Shown: piece after piece, positions 33,710 to 44,700 of the stretch
Position numbering within the stretch: the first letter of the stretch is position 1
Layout: each line of letters begins with the position of its first letter
From: Bernardetia sp. MNP-M8
Lineage (GTDB): Bacteria; Bacteroidota; Bacteroidia; Cytophagales; Bernardetiaceae
Direction: 5' to 3'
Length of the DNA stretch: 64,000 bases
Assembly: GCF_037126285.1 (NCBI RefSeq)
Contig: NZ_CP147012.1
Coordinates: 1,364,001-1,428,000, forward strand
Program-made: the position numbers and the translations under genes
The notes under the pieces: generated by a model
What the model saw: the letters and a program-made list of their open reading frames with translations, nothing else
Databases searched by the model: none
Told to the model about the DNA's origin: nothing

Positions 33710-35695
33710 TTAGAGTTGTTTGTTCTCATTATCTTCATCCAAATCTGTTGTATCTTTATCTGTTTTAGAATCAATAGTCGTTTCAGGTGTTTTCTGAATT
33801 TTAATTCCTTCCTGTTTTTGTTGTTTTTCAAGACTTGCTAATTTCTCTTCAAAAGGCAAGTTAGATTCAGGAGTTTCAGAATATGGAATATTCTGAGGAA
33901 TAAAATCTTCTTTTGCTCCAGGTTTACTGTAATCGTAAGGCCAACGGAATACTTGAGGAATTGCTCCCACCCAGTTACCGTGTCCAGGAAAACGAGGAGT
34001 TGTCCATTCTAATGTATTTGATTTCCAAGGATTTGCAGGAGCTAAACGACCTTTAAACATAGAGTAAACGAAGTTGAATACGAATACAAACTGTGCAAGG
34101 AAAGTTAAGATAGCTGCCGTACTAATAAACATATTCAAATCTGTAAACAAACCAAAAGGCTCAAATGCAGTATGAGAATAATAACGACGAGGGAAACCAG
34201 CTACACCGATAAAGTGCATTGGGAAGAATATTGCATATACTCCAATAAATGTTGTCCAAAAGTGGAAATAACCCATTTTAGCATCCATCATACGACCAAA
34301 CATTTTTGGAAACCAGTGATAAATACCAGCAAGCATACCAAAGAATGAAGCAGAACCCATTACAAGGTGAAAGTGAGCTACTACGAAATACGTATCGTGT
34401 AATTGAATATCAATCGCTGCACTTGCCAAGTGAATACCTGTAAGTCCACCAACAATAAAGAGTGAAACTAAACCAATAGAGAAAAGCATAGCTGGAGTAA
34501 ATACCAAGTTACCTTTCCAAAGTGTAGTGATATAGTTAAACGCTTTTACAGCCGAAGGAACTGCAATAATTAGTGTCAAGAACATAAAGATAGTTCCCAA
34601 GAAAGGATCCATACCTGTTACAAACATGTGGTGCGCCCAAACGATAAACGAAAGAACAGCAATACCAATAATAGACAAAATCATGGCATGATAACCAAAG
34701 ATTGGTTTTCTTGAGTTTGTAGCAATTACTTCTGATGAAATTCCGAGAGCAGGTAAAAGTACAATATATACTTCTGGGTGTCCTAAGAACCAAAATAAGT
34801 GTTGGAACAAAATTGCGCTACCACCTTGATTTGGAAGTGCTTCTCCACCAATATAAATATCAGATAAGAAGAAACTTGTACCAAAACTACGGTCAAAAAT
34901 CAAAAGTAATGCTGCTGAGAACAAAACAGGAAATGATAAAAGACCAATAATAGCAGTAATAAAGAATGCCCAAATAGTAAGAGGCATACGATTAAATGAC
35001 ATACCACGAGTACGCATATTGATTACTGTAGAAATATAATTGATACCACCCAAAAGAGTTGAGATGATAAACAATGCCATACTAGATAGCCAAAGTGTCA
35101 TACCTAATCCAGAACCAGGCATAGCCTGTGGTAATGCACTAAGTGGTGGATAAATTACCCATCCTCCAGATGCAGGACCTGTTTCAATAAATAAAGAGTA
35201 GAACATAATTAGTCCAGCAGCAGCAAAGAACCAATAAGAAAGCATGTTCATGAACCCTGAAGCCATATCTCTAGCTCCAATTTGTAAAGGAATCAAGTAA
35301 TTACTAAATGTTCCACTAAGACCTGCTGTAAGTACGAAGAAAACCATTATCGTACCGTGCATGGTTACAAGAGCTAAGTAAAATTCTTTATCTAATTTTC
35401 CACTCGCATCTATCCACTTACCCAAAATAGGTTTTAGGAAAGATAAATCTGCGTCAGGAAAACCGAGTTGCAGACGGAAAATTACAGACATACCTACTCC
35501 TATCATTGCCCAAAATATTGCTGTAAACAAAAACTGTTTTGCAATTACTTTGTGGTCAGTAGAAAAGATATAGTTCGTAATAAAATTTCCGTGATGCTCA
35601 TGGTCGTCATGATGTTCCTCATGGACGAATCCATGATTATCAACATCGTAATGTAGAACATCTTGTCCGCTTGCTTGATGTGTTGTATCAGCCAT
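33710..35695 (-). CDS. coxA: Cytochrome c oxidase subunit I
   Basis: Catalytic subunit of the terminal oxidase: reduces oxygen to water at a heme a3-CuB centre while pumping protons. The 661-residue protein has at least twelve membrane helices. Ligands are visible: FSTDHKVIAKQF at the start of the core, GHPEVY (about 304-309, CuB His and the crosslinked Tyr, with the Glu that marks A1-type oxidases), the His pair in WAHHMFVTG (about 354), and FHLV in VVAHFHLVMGS (about 440). The N-terminal 35 residues are rich in His (EEHHDDHEHHG) and the C-terminal 70 are charged. It follows coxB by 79 bases and closes the act-cox cluster. No subunit III gene follows. Confidence 0.97.
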   Translation of the reverse strand: MADTTHQASGQDVLHYDVDNHGFVHEEHHDDHEHHGNFITNYIFSTDHKVIAKQFLFTAIFWAMIGVGMSVIFRLQLGFPDADLSFLKPILGKWIDASGKLDKEFYLALVTMHGTIMVFFVLTAGLSGTFSNYLIPLQIGARDMASGFMNMLSYWFFAAAGLIMFYSLFIETGPASGGWVIYPPLSALPQAMPGSGLGMTLWLSSMALFIISTLLGGINYISTVINMRTRGMSFNRMPLTIWAFFITAIIGLLSFPVLFSAALLLIFDRSFGTSFFLSDIYIGGEALPNQGGSAILFQHLFWFLGHPEVYIVLLPALGISSEVIATNSRKPIFGYHAMILSIIGIAVLSFIVWAHHMFVTGMDPFLGTIFMFLTLIIAVPSAVKAFNYITTLWKGNLVFTPAMLFSIGLVSLFIVGGLTGIHLASAAIDIQLHDTYFVVAHFHLVMGSASFFGMLAGIYHWFPKMFGRMMDAKMGYFHFWTTFIGVYAIFFPMHFIGVAGFPRRYYSHTAFEPFGLFTDLNMFISTAAILTFLAQFVFVFNFVYSMFKGRLAPANPWKSNTLEWTTPRFPGHGNWVGAIPQVFRWPYDYSKPGAKEDFIPQNIPYSETPESNLPFEEKLASLEKQQKQEGIKIQKTPETTIDSKTDKDTTDLDEDNENKQL

Positions 35696-35774
35696 AATTA
35701 TTTGCGGTATTTATTGTAAAATAGATGTATTAAAATTTGTTTTTTTATATTCAAGTATTGTTGTCCTAATAGAA

Positions 35775-36836
35775 TTATTTAGAAGCAAGATTAGAAGGAA
35801 TATTTTTGATTCCTTGTTCTTTTAAATAATCTACATTTTTAGCAGCCCAAGCTTCTTCAGAATCATACCATTTTTGGAATTCATCAGCTTCTAAAACAGA
35901 AACTTTCATAAACATAGCAAAGTGGCTTCCTCCACAGATTTCAGTACAAGCTAATGTATATTCAAAAGCATCCCAGTTTGGATCACCTTTTTCTTTTAAT
36001 TCTACTTTTACATCTTCTGCTGTTTTCGTTGGTGTAAACCAAAACTGTGTTGGCATACCAGGTACTGCATCCATTTTTACTCTAAAGTGAGGTAAAAATA
36101 CACTGTGCAATACATCACGAGAACGGATTTTCAAAAGAACAGGTCTATTTTTAGGAAGACGCAATTCGTTGTACATAAAATCATCATAGTTAGACTCATC
36201 AGCTTCAAAATCCATTCCCATAGAGTTTGTTCCATCAGTCTTCATATAATTGAATTTACCAATTTTTCCATCTTTTCCTCCATAACGTACTTGCCAGTTA
36301 AACTGTTTTCCCATTACTTCAATAGCTAAAGCATCTTCTGGAGCAGGGTCAGTAATATCAGACCAAACAGTCCAACCTGTAACAACAAGAGCAGTCAAGA
36401 CAATAGCAGGAACAATAGTCCAAGCAATCTCTAATTGGTTATTGTGAGGAATAAATGTTGCTCTTTTGTGTTCTTGATAACGATACACATAAGGGAAAAA
36501 GAATAATAAAATATGTGTTACTATGAAAACAAAGAAGACAACAGCTGTAGTTAGCCAAAATAAAAAGTCAATTTGTATTCCATGTATAGACGACGATTCA
36601 GGTAAAATATATTTTACTTTTTCAGAAAATCCATAAGCGAAAATAGAAGCGAAAAGCACGAAAAAGAATACAATAAATAAAATTGCATTTACTTTATTTG
36701 ACATTCCCACTCTGCTATCTCTAGCATTTGGTTCTTTGACATCCTTCGCTACACGCACCAGCATGAATACACGATAGATGAGAGCCATTAAGACGAGGAA
36801 CAGAACGCCGACGGCAGCAATAAGTAATCCGTTCAT
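35775..36836 (-). CDS. coxB: Cytochrome c oxidase subunit II
   Basis: Receives electrons from cytochrome c at the binuclear CuA centre and passes them to subunit I. A 353-residue protein with three hydrophobic segments near the N-terminus (residues 5-27, about 50-72 and 88-115) and a periplasmic cupredoxin domain. The CuA motif is complete: CTEICGGSHFAM with two Cys, His and Met (about 297-308), and the upstream His in VLHSVFLPHFR. No heme-binding CxxCH is fused to it. It is separated from actF by 371 bases that contain a hairpin terminator, so coxBA may be partly controlled apart from act. Confidence 0.96.
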   Translation of the reverse strand: MNGLLIAAVGVLFLVLMALIYRVFMLVRVAKDVKEPNARDSRVGMSNKVNAILFIVFFFVLFASIFAYGFSEKVKYILPESSSIHGIQIDFLFWLTTAVVFFVFIVTHILLFFFPYVYRYQEHKRATFIPHNNQLEIAWTIVPAIVLTALVVTGWTVWSDITDPAPEDALAIEVMGKQFNWQVRYGGKDGKIGKFNYMKTDGTNSMGMDFEADESNYDDFMYNELRLPKNRPVLLKIRSRDVLHSVFLPHFRVKMDAVPGMPTQFWFTPTKTAEDVKVELKEKGDPNWDAFEYTLACTEICGGSHFAMFMKVSVLEADEFQKWYDSEEAWAAKNVDYLKEQGIKNIPSNLASK

Positions 36837-37102
36837 TTGTATAGGTCAGTTAAAAGTTTTATTAAAATTATAATTCTTATCTATATAGTAATTATATACT
36901 GTTAGAAAAAATGTTTTGTTAAATTTTATTAATTATACCGTAATGGATATAAATTTCAACTTCATTTTTCAAACTTAAATGTATATAAATTTATGTAAGT
37001 CTTTGAGAAGTAAGCAGTTTGTATTAGAAAAAGGTTTTCAAAAGTTTCAATTATTTTTGAAAGTTTTATAATAACACTCTGTTTTCTCTTTATATGATAC
37101 AA
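36837..37102 (-). other. Gap before coxB with a possible -7 box
   Basis: AT-rich non-coding stretch between the actF-proximal hairpin and coxB. TAAGTTTG on the minus strand (36970-36977) is an exact -7 match 134 bases before coxB; no TTG lies at the right distance. I see no gene or RNA in it. Confidence 0.3.
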
Positions 37103-37138
37103 AAATAAGGTTTTTAAAGCAATTTAAAAACCTTATTT
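37103..37138 (-). terminator. Hairpin between actF and coxB
   Basis: AAATAAGGTTTTTA / TAAAAACCTTATTT with a short loop, 70 bases past the actF stop; on the minus strand the right arm ends in ATTTTTG. It may cut down transcription into coxBA or mark the end of the act operon. Confidence 0.65.
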
Positions 37139-37207
37139 CAGTTTAATTCTTACTTTGATTCACAATTTATAATGAATCTTATTTTGTGTTTACTATCTAA
37201 GCAAATC

Positions 37208-38584
37208 CTAAGTCTCGTGATTGTAAGCCTCTTCCAAGAGTGGGTGATTTTTTGCAACTAGAGGAGCTTTAGCTAAAGACATTCCTACTAAATAAGCAAA
37301 TATACCTACAAATATAAATGGCATTCCAATTTCTAAGAAACCAAATGAACCATGCTCACGAAGCGTTCCTGGAGTAATCATTTGGTAAAAATCAAACCAG
37401 TGTCCGATAATTACAGCAATACAGATTACTTTTAAGATAGTCATTTTACGTTTTGCATTACGTGTCATCAATCCAAAGAATGGAATAATGAAGTTTACAA
37501 GTAAAATAACAAGAATATATTTTCTATAAATTGGACTAGAAAGACGCTCTACATAATAAGCAGTTTCTTCTGGAATGTTTGCATAATAAATAAGCAAAAA
37601 CTGACTAAACCAGATATATGTCCAAAAAATACTAAATGCAAATACAAATTTGCCTAAATCGTGTAAATGGTTTTCATTGATAAATTTCAAGTAACCAGCT
37701 TCTCTAAGCATCACGACAGTAAGTGTAATTGCAGCAATACCAGCTACCCACCAACTTGCAAAGTGATACCAACCAAACATAGTACTAAACCAGTGTGTAT
37801 CAATAGAAAGTGTCCACCACCAAGCAGCAACTGAAGAAGTAACTCCAAAGAATACTACAAATGCAGCAGATAATTTCACCATATTACGGTAATGTTTTCT
37901 GATTTGTGTAGGACTTGTTGCTCTATCTTCTGCTAGTGAGTTCTTACGAGTAAAGAAGTGGAATAAATACCAACCTCCAATAATTACAATTGAACCTCCA
38001 ATGAAAAAAGGAATATTTAAAAATCCTTGTTTTCCTACAATGATAGAATCATATTCAGGTGTATTGAGGGCATACAATGAGCCATCTGTCCAGTGAAAAA
38101 TTTCATGGTAACCCCATCCAAAAGCGATAAGGAATAAAATTAGACCAACAGGTAAGAAAGAAGCAAATGCTTCGGGAACACGTTTGAAACCTGCCGACCA
38201 TCCTGCCATAGCAATATATTGGATAGCTACCCAAAAAACTCCAATTACAGAAAGACCTACAAAGAAGATAACATTAATCCAAAGATTTACTTTTACTCTT
38301 TTTGTCCAATGATATGCATGATGTCCTCCTTCTGCTGCATGTTCTCCATCAGCATGAACAGCTTCAGGATTTTCTAGCGAAGAAAGTTCATTTCCAGTCA
38401 TTTCTATGGCAGCATGAGCTTCTTCGTGATGCCCAGAATCAGTAGCCATAAAAAATAGCCCAACTAGGGAAAATAGTACGCCTATCCCTATGATGATAAA
38501 TATAGTTCGTTTTGCTTTTGCTGAGAAGACAAACTGTTCGTTTAGAGCCTCTCTGTCAAAATGATGATCTTTGTGTGCAGCCAT
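37208..38584 (-). CDS. actF: Alternative complex III subunit F
   Basis: Integral membrane subunit of alternative complex III (menaquinol:cytochrome c oxidoreductase). The 458-residue protein has about ten helices and is related to ActC/NrfD, with the typical stretch MAGWSAGFKRVPEAFASFLP near residue 126. A periplasmic loop at about 52-95 is very rich in His, Glu and Ala (HHEEAHAA, HADGEHAAEGGHHAYHW). It is the last act gene and is separated from actE by 187 bases holding an AT-rich repeat (38740-38768). Confidence 0.92.
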   Translation of the reverse strand: MAAHKDHHFDREALNEQFVFSAKAKRTIFIIIGIGVLFSLVGLFFMATDSGHHEEAHAAIEMTGNELSSLENPEAVHADGEHAAEGGHHAYHWTKRVKVNLWINVIFFVGLSVIGVFWVAIQYIAMAGWSAGFKRVPEAFASFLPVGLILFLIAFGWGYHEIFHWTDGSLYALNTPEYDSIIVGKQGFLNIPFFIGGSIVIIGGWYLFHFFTRKNSLAEDRATSPTQIRKHYRNMVKLSAAFVVFFGVTSSVAAWWWTLSIDTHWFSTMFGWYHFASWWVAGIAAITLTVVMLREAGYLKFINENHLHDLGKFVFAFSIFWTYIWFSQFLLIYYANIPEETAYYVERLSSPIYRKYILVILLVNFIIPFFGLMTRNAKRKMTILKVICIAVIIGHWFDFYQMITPGTLREHGSFGFLEIGMPFIFVGIFAYLVGMSLAKAPLVAKNHPLLEEAYNHET

Positions 38585-38739
38585 TGCGATTGATAAAGTT
38601 TATGTATAGTCTGCGAAATAATTTCTAAAGACAGTTAAGTAATTTTCTATTAATTGAGTAGATTTCCTTACTTATAAAACAAAAATCAAATGAACTCCTA
38701 ATCTTTATATTTGTAATTACACTACGCAGATTTTCAGTT

Positions 38740-38768
38740 CGTAATTGATAATTCGTAATTCGTAATTG
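38740..38768 (+). repeat. CGTAATT-type AT-rich motif, third long copy
   Basis: CGTAATTGAT then AATTCGTAATT-CGTAATTG on the plus strand, directly behind the actE stop (opposite to its direction of transcription). Matches the copies at 31175 and 31953. Confidence 0.55.
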
Positions 38769-38771
38769 TTT

Positions 38772-39479
38772 CTACGGTTTTCCTTGTTGTAATTGTTGTA
38801 CATAACGCACTACTTTCCAACGCTCTTCTGGATTAAGCTGAACTTTTACAGGCCACATACGACCCTTTCCATAGGTAATTACATGGAAAATCCAACCTTC
38901 ATTCAAAGTCTTATAACGACCTGCTGTATAGTTTGGAACACCGTTATAAACAGCTCCTACTTTACCGTCGCCTTTGCCTTCTGCACCATGACAGGCTGCA
39001 CAATATGTCAAGAAAAGATGTTTTCCATCTGCTAGTACTTGCTCGTCATCTTTTGGTAGAGGGCTTGTCCAAGTTTTAGAAGCAAGTTCTACACTATCTC
39101 TGTGCATTTCATAAAACATAGACGTTCCTTGTAACTCTTCAGTTTGGTATTTCTGACGTTTTACTGTACCCACAGGAGGCATAAGCATGTTAGTAACTTT
39201 TTTTCTTAAATCAGGATTTTCTGCCAATTCTTCTTTTGTATAGTATCCATAAATAGATGCTGGAGAAGTATTGAAATAATCATCAAATACAGAGTACCAA
39301 TGATTTTCGTTTTCCACTACTTGACTAAGTGGCTCGTAAGGAACAGAATGATACATTTGAGGTGCATATTCAACTCCTGGATAATTTTCTTCTGCTCCAC
39401 AACTTGCTAAAAGAGTCATCATTGCAACTCCCAAGACAGCGTATAAAGTAGAAAATGTAAATGTATTAAATAGCTTCAT
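38772..39479 (-). CDS. actE: Alternative complex III subunit E, monoheme cytochrome c
   Basis: A 235-residue membrane-anchored lipoprotein (lipobox LLASC, Cys near 27) with one heme c site, CAACH, near residue 160 and a likely axial Met in GKGRMWPVKV. It passes electrons from the complex toward the oxidase. The fold is a class I cytochrome c; about 120 residues of other sequence come before it. Between actD (52 bases) and actF (187 bases). Confidence 0.92.
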   Translation of the reverse strand: MKLFNTFTFSTLYAVLGVAMMTLLASCGAEENYPGVEYAPQMYHSVPYEPLSQVVENENHWYSVFDDYFNTSPASIYGYYTKEELAENPDLRKKVTNMLMPPVGTVKRQKYQTEELQGTSMFYEMHRDSVELASKTWTSPLPKDDEQVLADGKHLFLTYCAACHGAEGKGDGKVGAVYNGVPNYTAGRYKTLNEGWIFHVITYGKGRMWPVKVQLNPEERWKVVRYVQQLQQGKP

Positions 39480-39531
39480 TGCTTTTATTTTTTATACTAA
39501 ATTAATCTGTATAATCAGATAGGTAATAAAA

Positions 39532-40161
39532 TTATTTAGGACGGCTCGTAGAACGCACCCCATGCTTAAATAAATCACCCAAGTATTTGAAGAAAGAAGG
39601 GTTATTTTCTTCTTCTGTAAAGTCTTTACGATTTACTTCTTCTGCACCTGCTTCTTGCAAAACAGCTTTGATGTCTGCTTCTGAAAGACTGTTTTTTGCC
39701 AAATCAATAGCTACAATATGTTTATCATCTGTACTACGACGGTCAAAAATACGAGGAACTTTATGAGGTTTCAAATCTTGTGAAACCAAGAATGAACCTA
39801 CCATTCCGAAGGCAGAAAAAAGAACAGTCATCTCAAAAGATACAGGAACAAAGTCAGGAATAGAGATAAAAGGCTTTCCACCAATAATCATAGGCCAAAG
39901 TGCGCCCATCATACCTGTTTGCATCGTAATTGCACAAGTAGTTCCTAATGCTCCAAACATAAAGGCTGCCTTTGGAAGCCAAGAATGTCCATATCCTAAG
40001 TTTTTCTCCAATCCGTGAACTGGATAAGGGTTAAATACTTCGTAGATAGAGATTCCTTTTTCACGAATATGATCAACACCGTGTTTAAGGTCATCTTCAT
40101 CACTATATACGCCTAGTATATAGTGTTTATCTACTTCCATTGTATTTGATATATGTGCCAT
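39532..40161 (-). CDS. actD: Alternative complex III subunit D (DUF3341)
   Basis: A 209-residue membrane protein of the DUF3341 family. After a cytoplasmic ferredoxin-like domain with YSDEDDLKHGVDHIREKGI and VFNPYPVHGLEK (residues 18-53) come two membrane helices (about 62-84 and 108-128), then a C-terminal tail with FDRRSTDDKHIVAIDL. A start at Met8 is also possible. Located between actC (56 bases) and actE (52 bases) in the usual ACIII order. Confidence 0.93.
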   Translation of the reverse strand: MAHISNTMEVDKHYILGVYSDEDDLKHGVDHIREKGISIYEVFNPYPVHGLEKNLGYGHSWLPKAAFMFGALGTTCAITMQTGMMGALWPMIIGGKPFISIPDFVPVSFEMTVLFSAFGMVGSFLVSQDLKPHKVPRIFDRRSTDDKHIVAIDLAKNSLSEADIKAVLQEAGAEEVNRKDFTEEENNPSFFKYLGDLFKHGVRSTSRPK

Positions 40162-40217
40162 AATTTTAATGTTTATATCTGATTCTCTAATTTGTTTAAT
40201 TAATTGTGATTAAGAAA

Positions 40218-41621
40218 TTAAACAACATCAAAAGGATCTTTAATGGTATCTCTGTTTTTGTAAACGTGGTGATTAGATGATTTCAATACTGCTTTTACTT
40301 CTGCCATGTTTATCACAGGGAAAAACTTAGCAAATAAGAAAAAGAGAGTAAAGAACAATCCAAATGAAAATACATAACACATTACATCCCAAAGTGTCGG
40401 ACTAAAATATGTCCAAGAAGAAGGAAGGTAATCATTGTGAAGCGAAGTAACAATAATTACAAAACGCTCAAACCACATTCCGATATTTACAATGATAGAA
40501 AGAATAAACGTAAAGACGATACTTGTACGAAGTTTCTTGAACCAAAATACTTGAGGAGAAATTACGTTACATGTCATCATTGACCAATATGCCCACCAGT
40601 AATCTCCTGTTGAACGGTTGATAAAACAGTATTGCTCATAAGGAACACCTGAATACCAAGCCATAAATAACTCTGTTATATAAGCAATACCTACAATTGA
40701 ACCTGTTACCATAATGATAATGTTCATTAGTTCGATATGCTCTAAAGTAATATAATGTTCTAATTTATAGACTTTACGAGTAATAATCATAAGAGTAAGT
40801 ACCATCGCAAAACCTGAGAAAATCGCTCCTGCAACAAAGTAAGGAGGGAAAATTGTTGTGTGCCACCCCGGAATTACCGAAGTTGCAAAGTCCATACTTA
40901 CAATCGTATGAACCGAAAGTACCAAAGGCGTAGAAAGACCAGCCAAAATCAATGACATAGCTTCATAATGAACCCAAGCCTTTGCACCACCTACCCAGCC
41001 AAGACTAAGCGCACCATAAAAAATACGACCAAAACGAGTAACAGCACGGTCACGAATAGTCGCAAAATCAGGCACAAGTCCCATAAACCAGAAAACTAAT
41101 GATACCGAGAAATACGTTGAGATGGCAAAAACGTCCCAAAGAAGTGGAGAGTTGAAGTTTACCCAAAGAGATCCAAATGTATTCGGAATTGGTAATACCC
41201 AATAAGCTCCTAACCAAGGACGACCCATGTGAATAACTGGCCAAATAGCTGCACAAATAACGGCAAAAATTGTCATTGCTTCTGCTGCACGGTTAATGGC
41301 AGTACGCCATTTTTGACGGAAAAGCAAAAGTACGGCAGAAATAAGTGTACCTGCGTGACCAATACCTACCCACCAAACGAAGTTGGTAATATCCCAAGCC
41401 CATTGTACAGTTTTGTTCAAACCCCAACGACCAATTCCGTTCCAAAGCATATCTCCTAAGAAATAGCCTCCTGCTACAAGCAGAAATAAAGCAAAAGCAA
41501 AAGCACCCCACCACAATGGAGCTGGACTATCTTCTACTCTTCCTGCAATATCCTTTGTAATGTCGTGATAGGTCTTACCACCAGTTACTAAGGGTTCTCG
41601 TACATCTGATATTATTTGCAT
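40218..41621 (-). CDS. actC: Alternative complex III subunit C (NrfD-like)
   Basis: Membrane subunit that carries the quinol-binding site in the NrfD/PsrC family. The 467-residue protein has about ten helices; family stretches include WVGIGHAGTLISAVLLLFRQ (about 88), HMGRPWLGAYW (about 130), and SVHTIVSMDFATSVIPGWHT (about 237). It follows actB after 120 bases that hold a 17-bp hairpin (41677-41717). Confidence 0.95.
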   Translation of the reverse strand: MQIISDVREPLVTGGKTYHDITKDIAGRVEDSPAPLWWGAFAFALFLLVAGGYFLGDMLWNGIGRWGLNKTVQWAWDITNFVWWVGIGHAGTLISAVLLLFRQKWRTAINRAAEAMTIFAVICAAIWPVIHMGRPWLGAYWVLPIPNTFGSLWVNFNSPLLWDVFAISTYFSVSLVFWFMGLVPDFATIRDRAVTRFGRIFYGALSLGWVGGAKAWVHYEAMSLILAGLSTPLVLSVHTIVSMDFATSVIPGWHTTIFPPYFVAGAIFSGFAMVLTLMIITRKVYKLEHYITLEHIELMNIIIMVTGSIVGIAYITELFMAWYSGVPYEQYCFINRSTGDYWWAYWSMMTCNVISPQVFWFKKLRTSIVFTFILSIIVNIGMWFERFVIIVTSLHNDYLPSSWTYFSPTLWDVMCYVFSFGLFFTLFFLFAKFFPVINMAEVKAVLKSSNHHVYKNRDTIKDPFDVV

Positions 41622-41676
41622 GATGATGTAATAATGTTGTGATGATTATCTAATTATTTTCTTTATATATTTTTGA

Positions 41677-41717
41677 AATTAAGATTTGTAATTAAATATT
41701 AATTACAAATCTTAATT
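41677..41717. repeat. 17-bp perfect hairpin between actB and actC
   Basis: AATTAAGATTTGTAATT / AATTACAAATCTTAATT around AAATATT. On the minus strand (direction of the operon) no T tract follows, so it is not a good terminator there; it might protect or process the actB 3' end. On the plus strand a T-rich stretch follows, so the complementary strand could terminate. Confidence 0.6.
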
Positions 41718-41741
41718 ATTTTTTATTTATCAGTAATGGAT

Positions 41742-44700
41742 TTAAGACTGTGCAGCCTCTACCATATCTTCAGCTGATTGAGGAGTTACACCAGAAGGAA
41801 CAAATGCTTCTTCTTGGTTACGAACCTTAGTCAAATACCAAACATTCGGACGAGTATTAATCTCGTGAAGAACATTATAAGCACGTTTGTCTAACTCAGG
41901 TTCTAATACCTTCACAATTTCACTGTTTCTGTCATTCAAATCTCCAAAAGTGATTGCATTTGTAGGACACGCACTAGCACAAGCAGTAACTACTTCGCCA
42001 TCACGTACCTTACGGCTTTCACGTTTTGCAGCCAATTTACCTTCTTGGATTCTTTGTACACAAAGTGAACATTTTTCCATTACACCACGAGAACGAACTG
42101 TAACATCAGGATTCAAGACCATTTTACCAAGAGCATTGTTCATGTTATAATCAAACTCTGAGTTATTGTGGTATTTGAACCAGTTGAAACGACGAACTTT
42201 GTAAGGACAGTTATTAGCACAATATTTTGTACCTACACAACGGTTATATGTCATTTGATTAAGACCTTCTGAACTGTGAGTAGTTGCAGCAACTGGACAA
42301 ACTGTTTCACAAGGTGCATTATTACAATGCTGACACATCATTGGTTGGAATACAACCTCTGGATTTTCAGAAACTGCTTTCAATTTAGGATAATCAGAAG
42401 CCCCTGGACTTTCACCTGGTGCTAATTTAGTTGATGAAGTATAATAACGGTCGATACGCATCCAGTGCATTTCACGACGATTTTCTACCTCAGTCTTTCC
42501 AACAATAGGAACATTGTTTTCCATACTACAAGCTACCAAACAAGCCGAACACCCTGTACAAGTGTTCAAGTCGATAACCATTCCCCAGTGATGGAGATTA
42601 TATTCAAAAGTATCTGCTGCATACTCATCACGCTCACGCTGACGAACTAACCAGTTATCTTCTGTCCCTGGTTTTGCAGTTTCTTTTTTATCAAATTTAG
42701 CAATTTCGTCTTTATCAGAACCGTAGCCATCACTATCAATATCCCAAATTGAAATATCAGTAGGTTCTACTTTCTTACCATCCATAGTAACTTTAGGATC
42801 GTATTTTTTAGCTATCAAATTATCCACATCTTGATAATCTTTCAAGATAGCTTCTTGAATAATCGTCTCACGACCTAAATAAGTTTGGTGAGTTTGAGTA
42901 CGAGCAATCTTTTCAGTATCGCCTGCAGCTTCAATAGTTACGCCTTTTGTACGTGTATATTGGATAAAACCATCACGCATAGAAAGCATTTTGTAAGCAT
43001 TTTCTCCTCTTGCCTCAACAGAAACTTTTCCTAAGTTATTATTTTTGTTTTTGTCATCATCAGCTTTATGTCCATAGCCTAACGAAATTGCAATCGTATT
43101 AGCTGGCATACCTGGCTGAATAATCACAGGAAGAGTATATTCTAAGCCATCAACTTTGATTTTTGCCTGAGAAGTTTTTACTTCAACAGTTTCAAATCCA
43201 AGTTCAGCAGCTTTTTGCATAGAAACAAGAACAGCATGTCCCCAAGTCAATTTTGTGATTGGGTCTGGTGTTTCTTGAATCCAAGGGTTATTTGCCATTG
43301 AACCTGTTCCCATTACAGGAGAAGGATAAACGACTAACTCTACTTCACTTCCTTGTGCAGGAACAGTAGTGGTATAATTCTTTTTGATATTTGCATCTAT
43401 GCTAGACCAATCAGCATCTGCATAAACTAATTCTTTTGACATTTCTGTTACAGGAACACCTACAATTTCTTGTGCTGTAACTGTCTCTTGATCTACTACA
43501 AAATCATTTTTAGAAAACTCTGTATCTACAATTGTAACCCCATTTGAAAGACTATCAGTTGTAACAGTAGTTTCTGATACTAAAGGAGTAGCTTCTGTTT
43601 CAGATGCAGAAGTAGAAGACTTCATTTTGCGAGTATAAACTCCATCATGAAGTACTTTTTTCCAGAAATTCTCAAAGTTCATTCCTTTCATAGAAAGACC
43701 TTTGTTTTTCCATGTTTTACGTAAATAGGTGTAATAGTCACCTTCCATTCCTGCCCAAGCCATCAAGCTATCTTGAAACTGACGAGTATCAAAAATTGGA
43801 TTGATAGTAGGTTGAATAAGACTTAAATGACCAGCTTTTGGTTCTGCATCATTCCAAGATTCTAAATAGTGACGGTCTGGAGTAAGATATGTACAGAAAT
43901 TTGCTGTTGCATCAACTCTGTCTGAAGTAGAAACTGACAACTTAGCTTTAGGAAGAGCTGCTGCAATATCGCCTCCTCTTGGGTGGTCATAAACAGGGTT
44001 ACAATTGTAGAAAATTACACTTGCACCTCCTTGTAAATCTTTTATAAAATCTGTCATTTGCTTATCATCACCTTTGCGCTGATAAGAAGGATTTTGCATA
44101 TCAATCGTTTTGCCGTAGCTTCCTAATTTTTGATTGATTGCATTGACAAGTTGCTGAACATCTGGGTCATTTGATCCAGAAACTACAAGAGCTTTTCCGT
44201 TTGCAGCTTTAAGATCTTTGAGAAGTTGTTGATAATTTTTCTCTAAAACAGCATTTTCAAATTTGAAAGAACCACCAGCGTTTCCACCAAGTGCTTTATA
44301 CAAAGCTGCTACAATTGCACCTTCTTGTGATGGAGCAATTGGCAAACGATAATCTGCTGAAGCTCCTGTATTTGAATAAACAGATTCAATTTGATAATGA
44401 CGAGACATCGTTTTTTTCTTATCCGAAATCTTACGAGTCTTAGCATATTGTACCGAATGCTCTACTTGTGAAAGCCAAAAGCCTAAAAAGTCAGCATTAA
44501 TAGAAACAATAAGCTCTGCTTTATCAAAATTATAAGAAGGAACTACTTTTCTTCCAAAACTACGGAAGTTAGCCTCCATCATACCAGAAACAGAAACAGG
44601 GTCATACGACACATGTTTTGCTCCAGTTTTAGCACAAAATTCATTTATAAGTTTTTGAGTTGTCGGACTTACAACAGTCTGACTAACTAAACGAAGATTA

